Assembly (NCBI GenBank): GCA_947311845.1
Contig: CAMZMU010000080.1
Location: 17,921,144-17,985,143 of the forward strand
DNA: 64,000 bases
Direction: 5' to 3'
DNA from: Poa pratensis
Lineage: Eukaryota; Streptophyta; Magnoliopsida; Poales; Poaceae
The notes under the pieces: model-generated
The model's input: the letters and a program-made list of their open reading frames with translations, nothing else
Told to the model about the DNA's origin: nothing
The model's database searches: none
Shown here: positions 32,012 through 43,925 of the stretch, in pieces
How positions within the stretch are numbered: position 1 is the stretch's first letter
Layout of the letters: the number at the start of each line of letters is the position of its first letter
Translations under genes and position numbers: made by a program

Positions 32012-33180
32012 TGTCGTGGTGGTGTCACGGCAGATGCCATGGGGATGGCTTAAGTGTGGGCTCGCTTGGGCGTTGGGGGAACCGGGGAGGGTTTGCGCGC
32101 TCACGAAGCACGCATGAAGAAGAAGCAAGAACTCGCAAGAACCAACAAGAACAGAGCAAACCAAGAACAGCAAAGAACACCACGATGTACCCTGCTTCGG
32201 GGCCCTCTTGTGGAGGTAACACCCCTACTGCAGCTCTAGCCTACTCTCTTATATCTCAAGTGTTTACAAGTACAGAGCGCTCCTTGAGCTGTATGACGAA
32301 CAATGGAATGAGCTCCAGGTAGAAGATGAAGATTGGGGGAAATGGTGCTCACAATGGTCGATCCTCTCTCCTCTGTTGCTCGTCCCTCGCACTGGAGGAT
32401 GTGGTAGCTCATTTATACACAAACCGAATTACTATTCTGCCCCTGGCTCCATGAGACAATGGCATTGCCAAGAGGAAAAGGACAAGCCTCTGCCTCCTGT
32501 CAATCCAACGGCTGGACTGTCAGGCCCTAGCAGGCCTATCTTGCTACTTTGGGCAATGGCAGGTGTAGCCCACCGGTCTCGGTCATATCCTTTTTCCCGA
32601 ATTGGCCGAGTCAGCTCCTAGGTTGCTGCGCTCCCAGGAATCCCGTGACCTGACCTGGCCGTCAAGTCCCTAACAGGCCTATCTTGCCACTTAGGGCAAT
32701 GGCAGGCGTAGCCCCCGGGCCTCGGTCATATCCTCTTTCCCGAATTGGCCAAGTCAGCGCCTAGGGCCTTGCGACCCGGAAAACCTGCGACTTGACCCGG
32801 CTGTCTTCTCAGCCTCTGGCAGGAGACCTGCAGGACCGTGAACCTTTCTGACATTACTTGGCCCTTGTGCAATATCCGGATTACCTATCCGAGTCCTTCC
32901 TGGCCAACCCGGCTACCTTATCCGGGTCCTTCCTGGCCAACCCGGCTACCTTATCCGGATCCTTCCTGACCAACCCGGCTAACTTAGCCGACACTTCTTA
33001 ATCTGATCCGGTTTGTCTTTACCGGATCCTCTCTGGCGTCTTATCGCACTAGCTTGATCATGCGCCAACCGACTCTCACGAGAGATCCGGCCCAAGTGAC
33101 CCGGCTATATGTTGATCCGGCTAGCTCTTTGCAACACTTAACACCACATCTTTGCCCTACCCGGGGGCAGCCCCCCGACA
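32012..33180 (-). repeat. Left LTR of element B (its 3' LTR)
   Basis: 1169 bp. On the minus strand it starts TGTCGGGGGGCTGCCCCCGG and ends CACCACCACGACA. It includes three tandem units of about 33 bp (around CTTATCCGGGTCCTTCCTGG) at 32881-32990. It is near-identical to 42751-43920, with about ten differences. Confidence 0.88.
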
Positions 33181-33590
33181 GTAGTCCCCGAAGCTGGTGC
33201 GGTTCTACAGCCTCGGCTGAAGAGCCGTAGCAGGTTAAAAATTAACATCACTAACCGAATCATACATCATACAATCTTGTCTCAGGATTTCCCGGGATAC
33301 TTGGCAGTGAATCTCTGCGTAAAGCCCCATAATCCGGATCTCTGATCTGACATGCCACTGACAGCACATCATCCGGATTCTCCGGGTACTCGAGTGCATT
33401 TGACCAAACGACCGCGTCTTCTCGTTTTCTCCGTTGACCGGCACACAGGATCCGTGCAACTGCTTCCAATTCTATGGCCCAACATGTGTTTGGAACACAC
33501 GGCCACAGATGTGGCCACAGAGTTCCAGGGTGCAGTTACCGTGCGACGCTCCGAAAACCGCGCAGTAGTGCGCCCGTTACCGCTGGGCGC

Positions 33591-33600
33591 TATAAATAGG
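33591..33600 (+). promoter_or_regulatory. TATA box of B's antisense gene
   Basis: TATAAATAGG on the plus strand is followed about 30 bases later by a pyrimidine-rich initiator region (TTTCTCTTCTTCTCCGCTC) and a leader like a plant 5' UTR. The position matches that of the TATA-like box in element A (51974-51982, minus strand). Confidence 0.72.
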
Positions 33601-34247
33601 GGTGCGGTGGTTTCTCTTCTTCTCCGCTCGTTCCCCACTCCACGAACACCATCTGCGCCGCCGTCCTCGCCACAATCTCGCCCTTCCAAACTCGCCGCGC
33701 CGGAGACATTCAACGCACCGGAGGAAAACGACCGGGGCCGCGCACCGTGCCCAGCGCCGCCGTTTCTCCGCTGGGCTCCTTCCCCGTCGCGTCACCACCG
33801 TGAGTTTTCTTTTTCTCCGGCCATGGCGAACTCGAGGAGTTCATATCCCACGGGAAACTCGCATGTGTTTCTTGTGGATTTATCCGCATCTTAGTCCGTC
33901 GCCAAGCCTCAGTGCATCTAGAAGATCTCCTGTCTAGATTTTGCACTACACTGCCCTAGTTTTGTTTGCCACCGTATGAGCAGTTCGACCATGTTTTTAC
34001 CCGTAATTTTCTTTCTTTTTTACCACCGCTGTAGATCTTCCAAACCCTAGAAACCCGCGGAAAGATGTTTGCGATTTCCAACCGCATCACCTTCCCACTG
34101 GACCCGGTTAACCCTACCCGGGATAAGATTAGCCGAGTTACCTTAGATCTGATTCGGTTTCAATGTTATCCGACTCTTCTTTGGTGTCATGGATTCCGAA
34201 TCTCCTAATCCGGTTATCTGCCTTTTTACTGCAGAACTGAGTCGGTT

Positions 34248-37200
34248 ATGGCCAAACTTCCTCCCGGCAGATGGGAGGGATCTGATGTTACCCGGAATGA
34301 TTTGGAATGGCTACGAGCCACCCGGCGTATAACGCCGCAAGTTATATGCCGCAGACCCGGAAAAGAACTCGCACCGGCCCCCGAACCCGGTGAGCGCGTG
34401 GTATTCATAGCGCATTTCGAGCGCGGGTTCGGATTGCCTGCTAGTGACTTCTTCCGGGCCTTTCTGGACTTTTTCGGACTACAACTTCACCACCTCCCGG
34501 CGAACGCCTTCGTCTCTTTATCAGCTTTCACTTCCTTCTGCGAAGGCTATCTCGGCCTCTGGCCGAGTGTGGATATATGGGCCAAATACTTCCACCTCCG
34601 CAAGCATACCATTCCAGGTACCAAGCCGAAACAACTGACTGCTTGCGGCTCGGTTAGCATCACGCCAAGGCAGGGATCCATCTTTCCCCGTGTCACTGGC
34701 CTAGACACGGTCAAGAAGTGGCAAAGGACCTTCCTTTATGTGAAGAGTGCTGAGGGCCATGATGCCCTCAATCTGCCCGAGTTCAGGATGGAGCCGCCCA
34801 CAGCCGAACTGAACTTCGGTTACAATCCGGCTGAAACAATTGCTGAACTTCAGACAGTGCATACCACTCTGGAGGATTTTTTGAAGAATGGTATGATCTC
34901 TGACGACCTCCTCCGGACCTTCATCTCTCGCCGGGTCAGCCCTCTTCAAAGGCGTGATCACAAGATATGTCACATGCGTGGCGCACTAGATCCTACCCGG
35001 ATCAGCAAGCACGAGCTTGACAAAGCTTCCGTCTTCAGACGTAAACGCCATTGCTGCCAATGAGATGTCGGATAAATGGCGGTGGGGTGTAAAGCCATTC
35101 TACCGGGAAAAACTTCCTCCACAGGTTAGCTCACCACTCTCCGAATCCAATCTTACTTCATCTGAATAACCCCGGCCTGATCCGGATTCGCATTATCTTT
35201 TTTGTAGCTGTTTGATCGTCAACTTACTGAAGACGGAGATCTCTCCACCAAGGCATGGACACCGGATCTTAGCCCGCCGCGCGAGGGCGAAGAGGATCCG
35301 GATACGGATGACTATTTGCCAATTCCCCGTGCCAAGCCAGTCCGCAAGGGTAAGCAATCAGACATTCACCATATTTCCGACGAGGAAGATGAAGATTGCT
35401 GCCTCTTAGAACCCATCGACGCTATTCCGATTTCATGGAAACCACCTCCTTGTGTTCCAGCCAAACAAGATACTGAAGAGGCCTCTCGGAAACGCGCTGA
35501 GGCGCCCGAAACAGATGCCCCACAGACAAAAAGAAGAAAGAAGTCCGGCGACAAGCCGAATCGCGTCAAGCCGATGCCTACCACCAAGGGGTAATACTGA
35601 CTTAACTTTATTTGCTTTCTTCCTCTGTTAACCGAGTCATATATATCCGAGTTAACTGTCTGCTTTGCTTTATGCAGTGATGTCCTCATCACCGCGCAGA
35701 CTCATTCCTCCATTTCTTCTCCCATTCCTCCACTGGATACGGCCATGGAAACCCAGTCTCCTGACCGAACTGCCACCTCACCACGCGTGTCACAACTGCC
35801 AATATTCCTCAGCCGACTCCCATCTCAGAGCCGGTTATTGACTTGGAGAGTGAGGAAACCTCGGCTCCATCCGAGATTCAAGTTGGCCACGCCCTCTCAA
35901 GGAGCTGGAGAAGGAAAAGGCCAAGACATCGGCTACGCCCTGCCTAAGCCGGATCCTCGCCCTACTCCCGCAGCGCAAACCCTGCTGAATCAAGAGCAGC
36001 AGAAGAAGAAAAAGCAGAAGCAGCAACAGCAACAGCAAGTTTCCGAGAAGCAGCACAAGGAGCCACATCCGAAGCAGACTCCGGGTGCGTCACCGCAACC
36101 CAAGCCGACTCAAGGTGCCTCTGGCACAACTCCAACCACCTCGGATAAGCAGGTGGTTGCTAGCAAGAAGGTTTCTGCCGCCCCATCAGCGATTCGATTC
36201 GGCCAGTCCGTCGAATCCCGCCCTCCGAGCAGCGATAAGCTCGAGTCCGCCAAGCAATTCATTGAAGCTTGGAATGATGCTGACTCGCCAAGATTTTTCT
36301 CCTTCAGCGCCACATCCGGCTGGGCCTAGTCGGATGTTTCAATCATTACACTCTGTACAGACCTCGGTCACTGAAGCTAACCGGGTGTTTGAGGTAAATT
36401 TTCCGAACTTGCTTTTATTTCAACATGATCAAATAGTACTATACCCAGTCCCCGAGATTCGGGTCGAACGACTGATACTCCTCCGAGTAAGAAAGTCATT
36501 CGGCTTGAATCTCTAAAAAACTTAACATGAATGTTGCCTTAACCGAGGACACCGTGGGACTTCCAGTCCCCGAGTCTCTTTTCCAACTGATTCGGTTAAT
36601 CTCGGGCCAGTCCCCGAGATTCTTTTGACGCCATTTGCCTGTTTTCTTTCAGGAAACCATGACCGCTCGCGGCAAGCTCTTTAAGCAGCTCGCCCATCAG
36701 CACCAGAAGCTCCAAACTTCCTTCGATGGGCTCTGTCTTGAAATGGACAAGAAAGAAGAAGAGCACAAGCGCGCTTTATCCGAGGAAAAATCAGAGTAAC
36801 TCGGCTCCAGCGAGAGCTTGACCGAGTTGAAAAAGTGAAGAACAAGGTTAAAGGAGAGCGGGATACGCTGAAGCGTGAAAAAGACATAATCCAGAAGGAT
36901 CGGGATACTTTCAAAGCCGGACTTGAGAAGCGGGCCAACTGGACCAGCAAATTCAAACGACCATTGCCGAATCTGAAGCCGAAGTCAAAGCGGCTAAAGA
37001 AGAACTGAGTGCTCACAAAGCGGCCAGTGCGAAATGGCTTGCTGCACTTGCTAGCCTTAACGATGACATGGATCGTAAGTTCACCGAATCCCCTTTTTTC
37101 TTTCTGCTCTTAACCGATACATATGCTTGTGTTCCTTCTCGCTGAACTCAGTATTAGCTTATTTGTTTGTAGGAGAGTTTACCAGCATCCGGCTTCAAGC

Positions 37201-38106
37201 CGCCAGGCTGTGAGAACGCCCGAGCTGAGAGAGCTAAATTAACCGAGGCTCCCTACCAGAGACATGGGACATCGAAGATCATATTACAGCTCTTAAGGCT
37301 CGGATTGCTCCTCTGAAGGATTCCCATATTGGTCTGCTTAATGCAGTCTCAAGGCTCACCGAATCTTGTTTCCTGAAGCGCGGCAAGTTGTGCCTGCGGA
37401 GGAGCTGATCAGAGACCTGGACCAAGCGATGACTCGGTTACAGCAGTGGAGGTCTTCATCCGCCCGCGCTGGTGCTGACGCAGCTTTACTATTCATCATG
37501 TCCTGGTATGAGCTAATTGACCTTGCCAAAGTGCGCTCATTTCGCGAAGGTTCTCCATGGGCTACAGACCCTACCCGGATCAAGATCCGTGAAGAAGCCG
37601 CCAACTTCATGGCCGAATTTGCACGCACCAAGCATCTTGATCTGGACGCTCCGGTCTATTCCGATGGGGAAGAGACTGAAGAAGAGGAATCGGACGATGC
37701 CTCCGCAGAAGAATATGCCGACTCTGAGGGCGAGTCTGATGAAGAAGAATCCAGCAAGGTACCAGCCTCCGACTCGGCCAAGCTCACCGAACAAACTCCA
37801 ACCGAGTCTCCTGTGATTCCAGCCACTAACTTGACTGTGATTACTAAACAGGCTTCACCTGATCCGGATATTTCCGAATCCGCCCATCCTTCAAGCTCTC
37901 CAGTCAAGATTACTTCCGAAGTGCCACCATCTTCTGAGTCTGCTCCAGCAACAGAACCTCCCGTAACCGCGTCCACTTCAACCGAAGCACCCGTAGCTGA
38001 AGCCCGTGCCCCCGAAGCTCCGCTAACCGAGGCTCCTACCACAGAAGTTCCCGCAACCGAAACTCCTATGACCGAGTCTGCCGCGACCGAGTCCGCTGCA
38101 CCCTGA
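34248..38106 (+). pseudogene. Antisense gene of element B, Transposase_28-like ('putative gypsy type transposon')
   Basis: A multi-exon gene opposite to B's pol. The start used is ATG 34248, after an acceptor TTTACTGCAG near 34234; an upstream leader exon from about 33625 is likely. The first coding exon has the domain H-F-E-R-G-F-G-L-P, F-F-R-A-F-L-D, L-H-H-L-P-A-N-A, F-C-E-G-Y-L-G-L-W-P and K-W-Q-R-T-F, and ends in a GT donor at 35125 after a one-base frame change near 35038. Further exons include 35208-35595 (acidic, with a K-R-R-K-K nuclear-localisation-like cluster), 35680-36330 (Gln/Lys/Pro-rich), a coiled-coil part near 36660-37080 and a last exon reaching 38106 with an acidic Glu/Ser tract and Thr/Pro/Glu repeats. 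Nuclear location is inferred; the function of these genes is unknown. Confidence 0.68.
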
Positions 38107-38238
38107 AGTACTTAACAAAAACATTAAATCCCCGGTATGCCGGGAGCAGATGTAATAGACTATTTTAAGTTCTTTCGAGACTATGCTTATCATGCTTAAC
38201 GCGATCCGGACAAGGTTTATGTTGGATCATCTTAAACC

Positions 38239-38655
38239 GAGTCCCCGAGTCTGTTTTCTTGTTTACTACTTTTGCCAAATCTTTGCTCTTGTCTACCTCT
38301 TTGGGTGTTTTGACAGTCGAGTCACAAGATAGGAATCATAGCATACAATACTTGAAACATGCGAGTTGTGGTTTAGAATCATTCAACATAAACGAAAAAA
38401 TAAATAACAGGGGTTAGTAAACGACATGTGCCGAATCGGTTTTGGACCGAGTCCCCGAGTCCATTTTCATGTTTCCCATATTCCTCATCTCTGCTCTTGA
38501 CTACCATTTTGGTGTTTGTCAGTCGAGTCACGAGATCAACAACACAACATACATTACTTGAATTTTGGGACGGGGTTCAAAGCAATTCGGCACACGAACG
38601 GTAACAAAAAACAGTAAAAAACACATGCATAATACGAAACAGTCCCCGAGTCCAG
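38239..38655. repeat. Two tandem units of about 210 bp between B's converging genes
   Basis: GAGTCCCCGAGTC recurs at 38239, 38449 and about 38643, and each unit contains CAGTCGAGTCACRAGAT. The repeats lie between the stop of the antisense gene (38106) and the end of pol (38711). Confidence 0.78.
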
Positions 38656-38710
38656 ACTCGGATTGCTGCAATTTCATTTATGATAAACCGAAATACATAC
38701 ATTGCGCCCT

Positions 38711-40293
38711 TCAAGAGTAAAAGGGTCGAAGCAGAGCTACATTCCAGGGTCGCTTGGTTTCTTGTCCGGGTCTGTCCAGGCCATCCTCCCTTGGTTCCTG
38801 TACATCTATAAGATAGTACGAGTCATTGTGCATAGCCCTGCTCACAATGAATGGTCCCTCCCATGGAGGTGACAATTTGTGTCGGCCTTTGCTGCGCTGC
38901 ACCAGCCTCAGCACTAGATCACCCTCATGAAACACTCGAGGACTGATTTTTCGGCTATGATAACGCCTGAGATTTTGCTGGTATATTGCTGTCCGAGACA
39001 GGGCCAACTCTCTTGCTTCCTCTAGCAGATCCACTGCATCTTCCCGGGCCTCTTTTGCCTCGGTTTCAGTGTACATTGCCACCCTTGGTGCATCATATTC
39101 TATGTCAGTGGGTAGGACAGCTTCTGCCCCATAAACCAGAAAGAATGGCGTGTAGCCTGTTGACCGATTCGGTGTAGTCCTTAGACCCCAAGAACTGATG
39201 GAATTTCATCTATCCAGCACCCCGGAGTTTTCAACAATGGTTCAATGAGACGAGCCTTGATGCCGGCTAACACTAGAGCATTTGATCTTTCCACTTGTCC
39301 ATTGGACTCTGGATGTGCCACTGAGGCTATGTCTAACCGGATCCCCTTATCCATGCAGAATCGGGCAAACTCTCCGACAGCAAAGTTCGTGCCGTTATCC
39401 GAGATGATGCTATGAGGGTATCCGTATCTCAAAATGATTTCTTTCAAGAAGGTTACAGCCGAACGGCCATCCACTTTCCGGATTGGTTTCACCTCTATCC
39501 ACTTGGTGAACTTATCCACCATCACCAGCATATGTGTCATGTTGCCCCTAGCCGGCTTGAAATCTCCCACCATATCCAAACACCACACAGCAAATGGCCA
39601 AGTAATAGGAATTGTCTTCAGTGCCGATGCGGGTAAGTGTGTTTGCTTAGCAAATCTCTGGCATCCTTCACATCTGCGGACTATGTCCTCCGCATCTGCA
39701 TGAGCAGTGGGCCAATAAAATCCATGCCGGAACACTTTAGCCACCAGGGCTCTTGTACTGCAATGATGTCCACATTCACCTTGGTGTATCTCTAGGAGCA
39801 TCTCCTTGCCCTCTGCTGGCTCCACGCAGCGCTGCAACACCTCGGTTACACTTCTTTTGTATAACTCCTTGTTGATGATGGTATAAGCCTTGGATCTCCT
39901 CTGGACACGCCTAGCCTTGGTTTCATCGCTTGGCAAGCTTCCTTCCTCGATGAATTTCATGATCTCTTCAGCCCACTCTGGTACTGGATGCAAAGGGAAC
40001 AAGTGCTCATTTTCTTCCACAGGTTTGGCCGCCATTATTTCTTCTATCAGCTTCTGTCCATTCCCCACAATCCGGTTAGCATCATCTTCATCTCTGCTCC
40101 TCTTTCCCAAGACTCGGTTAGCATTTTCCGAATCTGTGTGAGCAGTCCCCGAGTCCGGGCATGCAGTCCCCGGGTCTTCCTCGATATACTCAACATCAAC
40201 ATTCATAGGAATAGCTTCGGATTCTTGCTTGGGAATAAAAATCGACTCGGAATCAGGCGAAGGTTTGATTGAAGGGACCCTTAGATGATTCAA
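38711..40293 (-). pseudogene. Integrase of element B, frame broken
   Basis: The minus-strand frame 40293-39181 holds the zinc-binding H-Q-G-E-C-G-H-H and C-E-G-C-Q-R-F blocks and a catalytic core with D in C-L-D-M-V-G, D in I-S-D-N-G-T-N-F and E in N-G-Q-V-E-R-S-N. A one-base loss near 39190 stops it; the rest (39082-38711) carries the C-terminal domain with G-D-L-V-L-R-L-V and the L-S-P-P-W-E-G-P-F motif. A frame break near 40300 separates it from the RNase H part. It is homologous to A's integrase at 45615-46764. Confidence 0.83.
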
Positions 40294-40295
40294 GG

Positions 40296-41840
40296 CTATC
40301 CGGGTGGGATTGCCTCCCTAGACGACCCGAGTTTTGACAGAACATCTGCAGCTTGGTTTTCCAGCCGAGGTATATGCTTGTACTCACAGCCTTCAAAAAA
40401 TCCCGAAATTTTCTGAACATGAAACCGATACAGTGCCATATTGGCATCAAGAGCATCCCAATTTCCAGAAGATTGCTGCACGACCAAATCCGAATCACCG
40501 AAACATTCAATCCGGCGAACGCCGATGTCCCGAGCCACATTAAGCCCATGGATCAGTGCCTCATACTCGGCTACATTGTTTGACGCTGAGAAATGAATCT
40601 GCAATACATATCGCAATTGATCCTGTTTTGGTGATGTGAGCACCACCCCAGCACCTAGCCCGATTTTGCATTTGGAACCGTCAAAGTGCAACCTCCAGTA
40701 ATTGTAATCCGGTTTAGGTGGTTCATATTGCATCTCAGCCCAGTCACAAAGGAAATCCGGCAAAGCCTGAGACTTGATAGCATCTCTTCTCTCATAATGC
40801 GGTGTGTAAGGAGACACTTCTATCGCCCATTTGGCAACTCGGCCAGTTGCATCTTTGCACCCAATGATCTCCGCAATTGGAGCTTCACACACCACTGTAA
40901 TCGGATGCTCTTGGAAGTAATGTTTCAACTTCTTGACCGCCAGGTACACACCATATGTCATCTTTTGGTAGTGAGGATAATTTTGCTTCGAAGTTGAGAT
41001 CACCTCACTCAAATAGTACACCGGCCTCTGCACGGATTTGCCCTCTTCTTCTCTTTCTACCACAATAACCACACTTACGACCCGGTTAGTGGCCGCAATG
41101 TAAAGTAGCATTGGCTCATTCGGCAAAGGTGACGCCAGAATTGGTGCAGTGGACAACATCTTTTTTAATTCGTTGAAAGCCGAATCTGCTTGCGGGGTCC
41201 ACGTGAACCCGGTGCTCTTTTTCATCAACTGATACAAGGGCAAGGCTTTTTCTCCTAGCCGACTCACAAACCGACTCAACGAGGCTAAACACCCGGTGAA
41301 TTTTTGTACATCTTTCAGACATTTTGGCAGTTTCATTCTTTCTATGGCTCGGATCTTAGCCGGATTCACCTCAATACCTCGGCTCGATACAAGGAAACCG
41401 AGCAACTTTCCAGCCGGGACACCAAAAGTGCATTTATCCGGATTCAATTTCAAACGATATTTTCTTAAGTTCACAAATGTTTCCTCGAGATCCTCGAGGA
41501 GAGTGTGCTTTTCTTTAGTTTTGATGACGATATCATCGACATACACCTGCACATTTTTGCCCATTTGGGAGTGTAAGCATTTCTGCATACATCTCTGATA
41601 AGTTGCACCGGCATTTCTCAAACCGAAACACATGACACGATAGCAATACGCCCCGTACGGGGTAATAAAAGCAGTCTTTATTTGATCTTTAGGGTTCAGT
41701 GGTATCTGGTGAAAACCAGAGTACGCATCAATGAAAGACAACAACTCACACCCAGCAGTGGAATCGATCACTTGATCAATCCGAGGTAAAGGAAATGGAT
41801 CCTTCGGGCATGCCTTGTTCAGATTGGTGAAGTCGATGCA
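40296..41840 (-). pseudogene. Reverse transcriptase and two RNases H of element B, 5' truncated
   Basis: An open minus-strand frame of about 515 residues starts abruptly at 41840, at the M-C-I-D-F-T-N-L-N motif, where it joins element A sequence. Present are F-I-D-A-Y-S-G-F-H-Q-I, the catalytic box V-Y-V-D-D-I-V-I-K (near 41530), the T-G-C-L-A-S-L-S-R-F region, the Gypsy RNase H, and an archaeal-type second RNase H (F-D-G-S-K-C-K-I-G-L-G-A-G, N-N-V-A-E-Y-E-A-L, G-D-S-D-L-V-V-Q-Q). The RT start, protease and gag are missing. Confidence 0.85.
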
Positions 41841-43920
41841 CATACCATGCTTTACTTGGCAGGCCTGCGCTGTCCAAGTTCATGATATCCACCCATGTGG
41901 GTTACCTCAAGATGAAAATGCCGGGTCCTAATGGCATCATCACTATCTCGGGTGATTACAAGCGCGCGCTGGAGTGTGCCTCGGCTAGATCATGCTTAGC
42001 CGAGTCACTGATCATTGCTGCAGAGAAGAAGAAGATACATGAGGTGGTGGCATTGGCTCAGTCCACGCAGCTCGGTATGCCGGGTATGACTAACCCGGAG
42101 CAGAATGCGACTTTCGAGGTGCCCAAAGAAACCAAGAAGATCAATGTTGACCCGGCATGCCCGGACCACAACGTCTTCATTGGCACCGGGTTAACTGAGA
42201 AATAGGAAGGCGAGCTCAGTCACTTCCTCCGTGAGAACCGGGATATCTTTGCGTGGTCAAATCAGGACCTGCCAGGTGTTCCGAGGGAGTTGGCTGAGCA
42301 CTCTTTGTTCGTCAGACCGGATATGAAGCCGGTGAAGGAACCTATGCGACGTCTCTCGAATGAGAGGAGAAAGGTGATAGGTGATGAACTGGCCAGGTTA
42401 CTTGCATCTGGGTTCATCATGGAAGTGCTGCACCCGGACTGGTTGTCTAACCCGGTCCTGGTGGAAAAGAAAAAAGATGACCCGAATGTGGCCATTGTGT
42501 GGCGTATGTGTATTGATTACACAAACTTGAACAAGGCATGTCCTAAGGATCCATTCCCGCTGCCTCGGATAGATCAAGTGATCGATTCCACAGCCGGGTG
42601 TGAGCTGTTATCCTTTGTAGATGCTTATTCTGGTTTTCACCAGATACCACTGAACCCCGCTGATCAAATGAAAACTGCTTTTATCACCCCGTATGGGGCT
42701 TATTACTATCGTGTCATGACCTTTGGTTTGAGAAATACTGGTGCCACTTATGTCGTGGTGGTGTCACGGCAGATGCCATGGGGATGGCTTAAGTGTGGGC
42801 TCGCTTGGGCGTTGGGGGAACCGGGGAGGGTTTGCGCGCTCACGAAGCACGCATGAAGAAGAAGCAAGAACTCGCAAGAACCAACAAGAACAGAGCAAAC
42901 CAAGAACAGCAAAGAACACCACGATGTACCCTGCTTCGGGGCCCTCTTGTGGAGGTAACACCCCTACTGCAGCTCTAGCCTACTCTCTTATATCTCAAGT
43001 GTTTACAAGTACAGAGCGCTCCTTGAGCTGTATGATGAACAATGGAATGAGCTCCAGGTAGAAGATGAAGATTGGGGGAAATGGTGCTCACAATGGTCGA
43101 TCCTCTCTCCTCTGTTGCTCGTCCCTCGCACTGGAGGATGTGGTAGCTCATTTATACACAAACCGAATTACTATTCTGCCCCTGGCTCCAAGAGACAATG
43201 GCATTGCCAAGAGGAAAAGGACAAGCCTCTGCCTCCTGTCAATCCAACGGCTGGACTGTCAGGCCCTAGCAGGCCTATCTTGCTACTTTGGGCAATGGCA
43301 GGTGTAGCCACCGAGTCTCGGTCATATCCTTTTTCCCGAATTGGCCGAGTCAGCTCCTAGGTTGCTGCGCTCCCAGGAATCCCGTGACCTGACCTGGCCG
43401 TCAAGTCCCTAACAGGCCTATCTTGCCACTTAGGGCAATGGCAGGCGTAGCCCCCGGGCCTCGGTCATATCCTCTTTCCCGAATTGGCCAAGTCAGCGCC
43501 TAGGGCCTTGCGACCCGGAAAACCTGCGACTTGACCCAGCTGTCTTCTCAGCCTCTGGCAGGAGACCTGCAGGAGCCGTGAACCTTTCTGACATTACTTG
43601 GCCCTTGTGCAATATCCGGATTACCTAATCCGAGTCCTTCCTGGCCAACCCGGCTACCTTATCCGGGTCCTTCCTGGCCAACCCGGCTACCTTATCCGGG
43701 TCCTTCCTGACCAACCCGGCTAACTTAGCCGACACTTCTTAATCTGATCCGGTTTGTCTTTACCGGATCCTCTCTGGCGTCTTATCGCACTAGCTTGATC
43801 ATGCGCCAACCGACTCTCACGAGAGATCCGGCCCAAGTGACCCGGCTATATGTTGATCCGGCTAGCTCTTTGCAACACTTAACACCACATCTTTGCCCTA
43901 CCCGGGGGCAGCCCCCGACA
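41841..43920. repeat. Near-identical duplicate of 31102-33180
   Basis: About 2.08 kb containing element A's protease tail, the TAG stop (42203-42205), the RT start, ACTTA and a full B LTR. Differences from the first copy are about ten scattered bases, for example near 31772/42511, 32294/43033 and 32450/43189. The left junction shares only CATA with the B side, fitting non-homologous joining. Confidence 0.88.
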
Positions 43921-43925
43921 ACTTA

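Larger units (their letters stand above)
32012..43920 (-). mobile_element. Element B: inverted Tat-like Gypsy insertion, rearranged
   Basis: ACTTA at 32007-32011 and 43921-43925 flanks 32012-43920. The left LTR is 32012-33180 and the right LTR 42751-43920, both starting TGTCGTGG and ending CCCCCGACA on the plus strand, meaning the element points to the minus strand. Between them are B's antisense gene, integrase and RT (33181-41840). B's gag, protease and RT start are missing; in their place stands a copy of element A sequence (41841-42750, identical to 31102-32011 but for a few bases), again ending ACTTA. The simplest history is a tandem duplication followed by conversion of one B copy to a solo LTR. 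Confidence 0.83.

Noticed and set aside
32100..33000. Short open frames in the B LTRs
   Set aside because: Present in both LTR copies, with no start context and no domain; they are by-products of LTR sequence.
43795..43920. ATG at 43795 as the start of the pol frame
   Set aside because: It lies within the B LTR and is in frame by chance; the coding text of A begins only after the ACTTA duplication at 43926.
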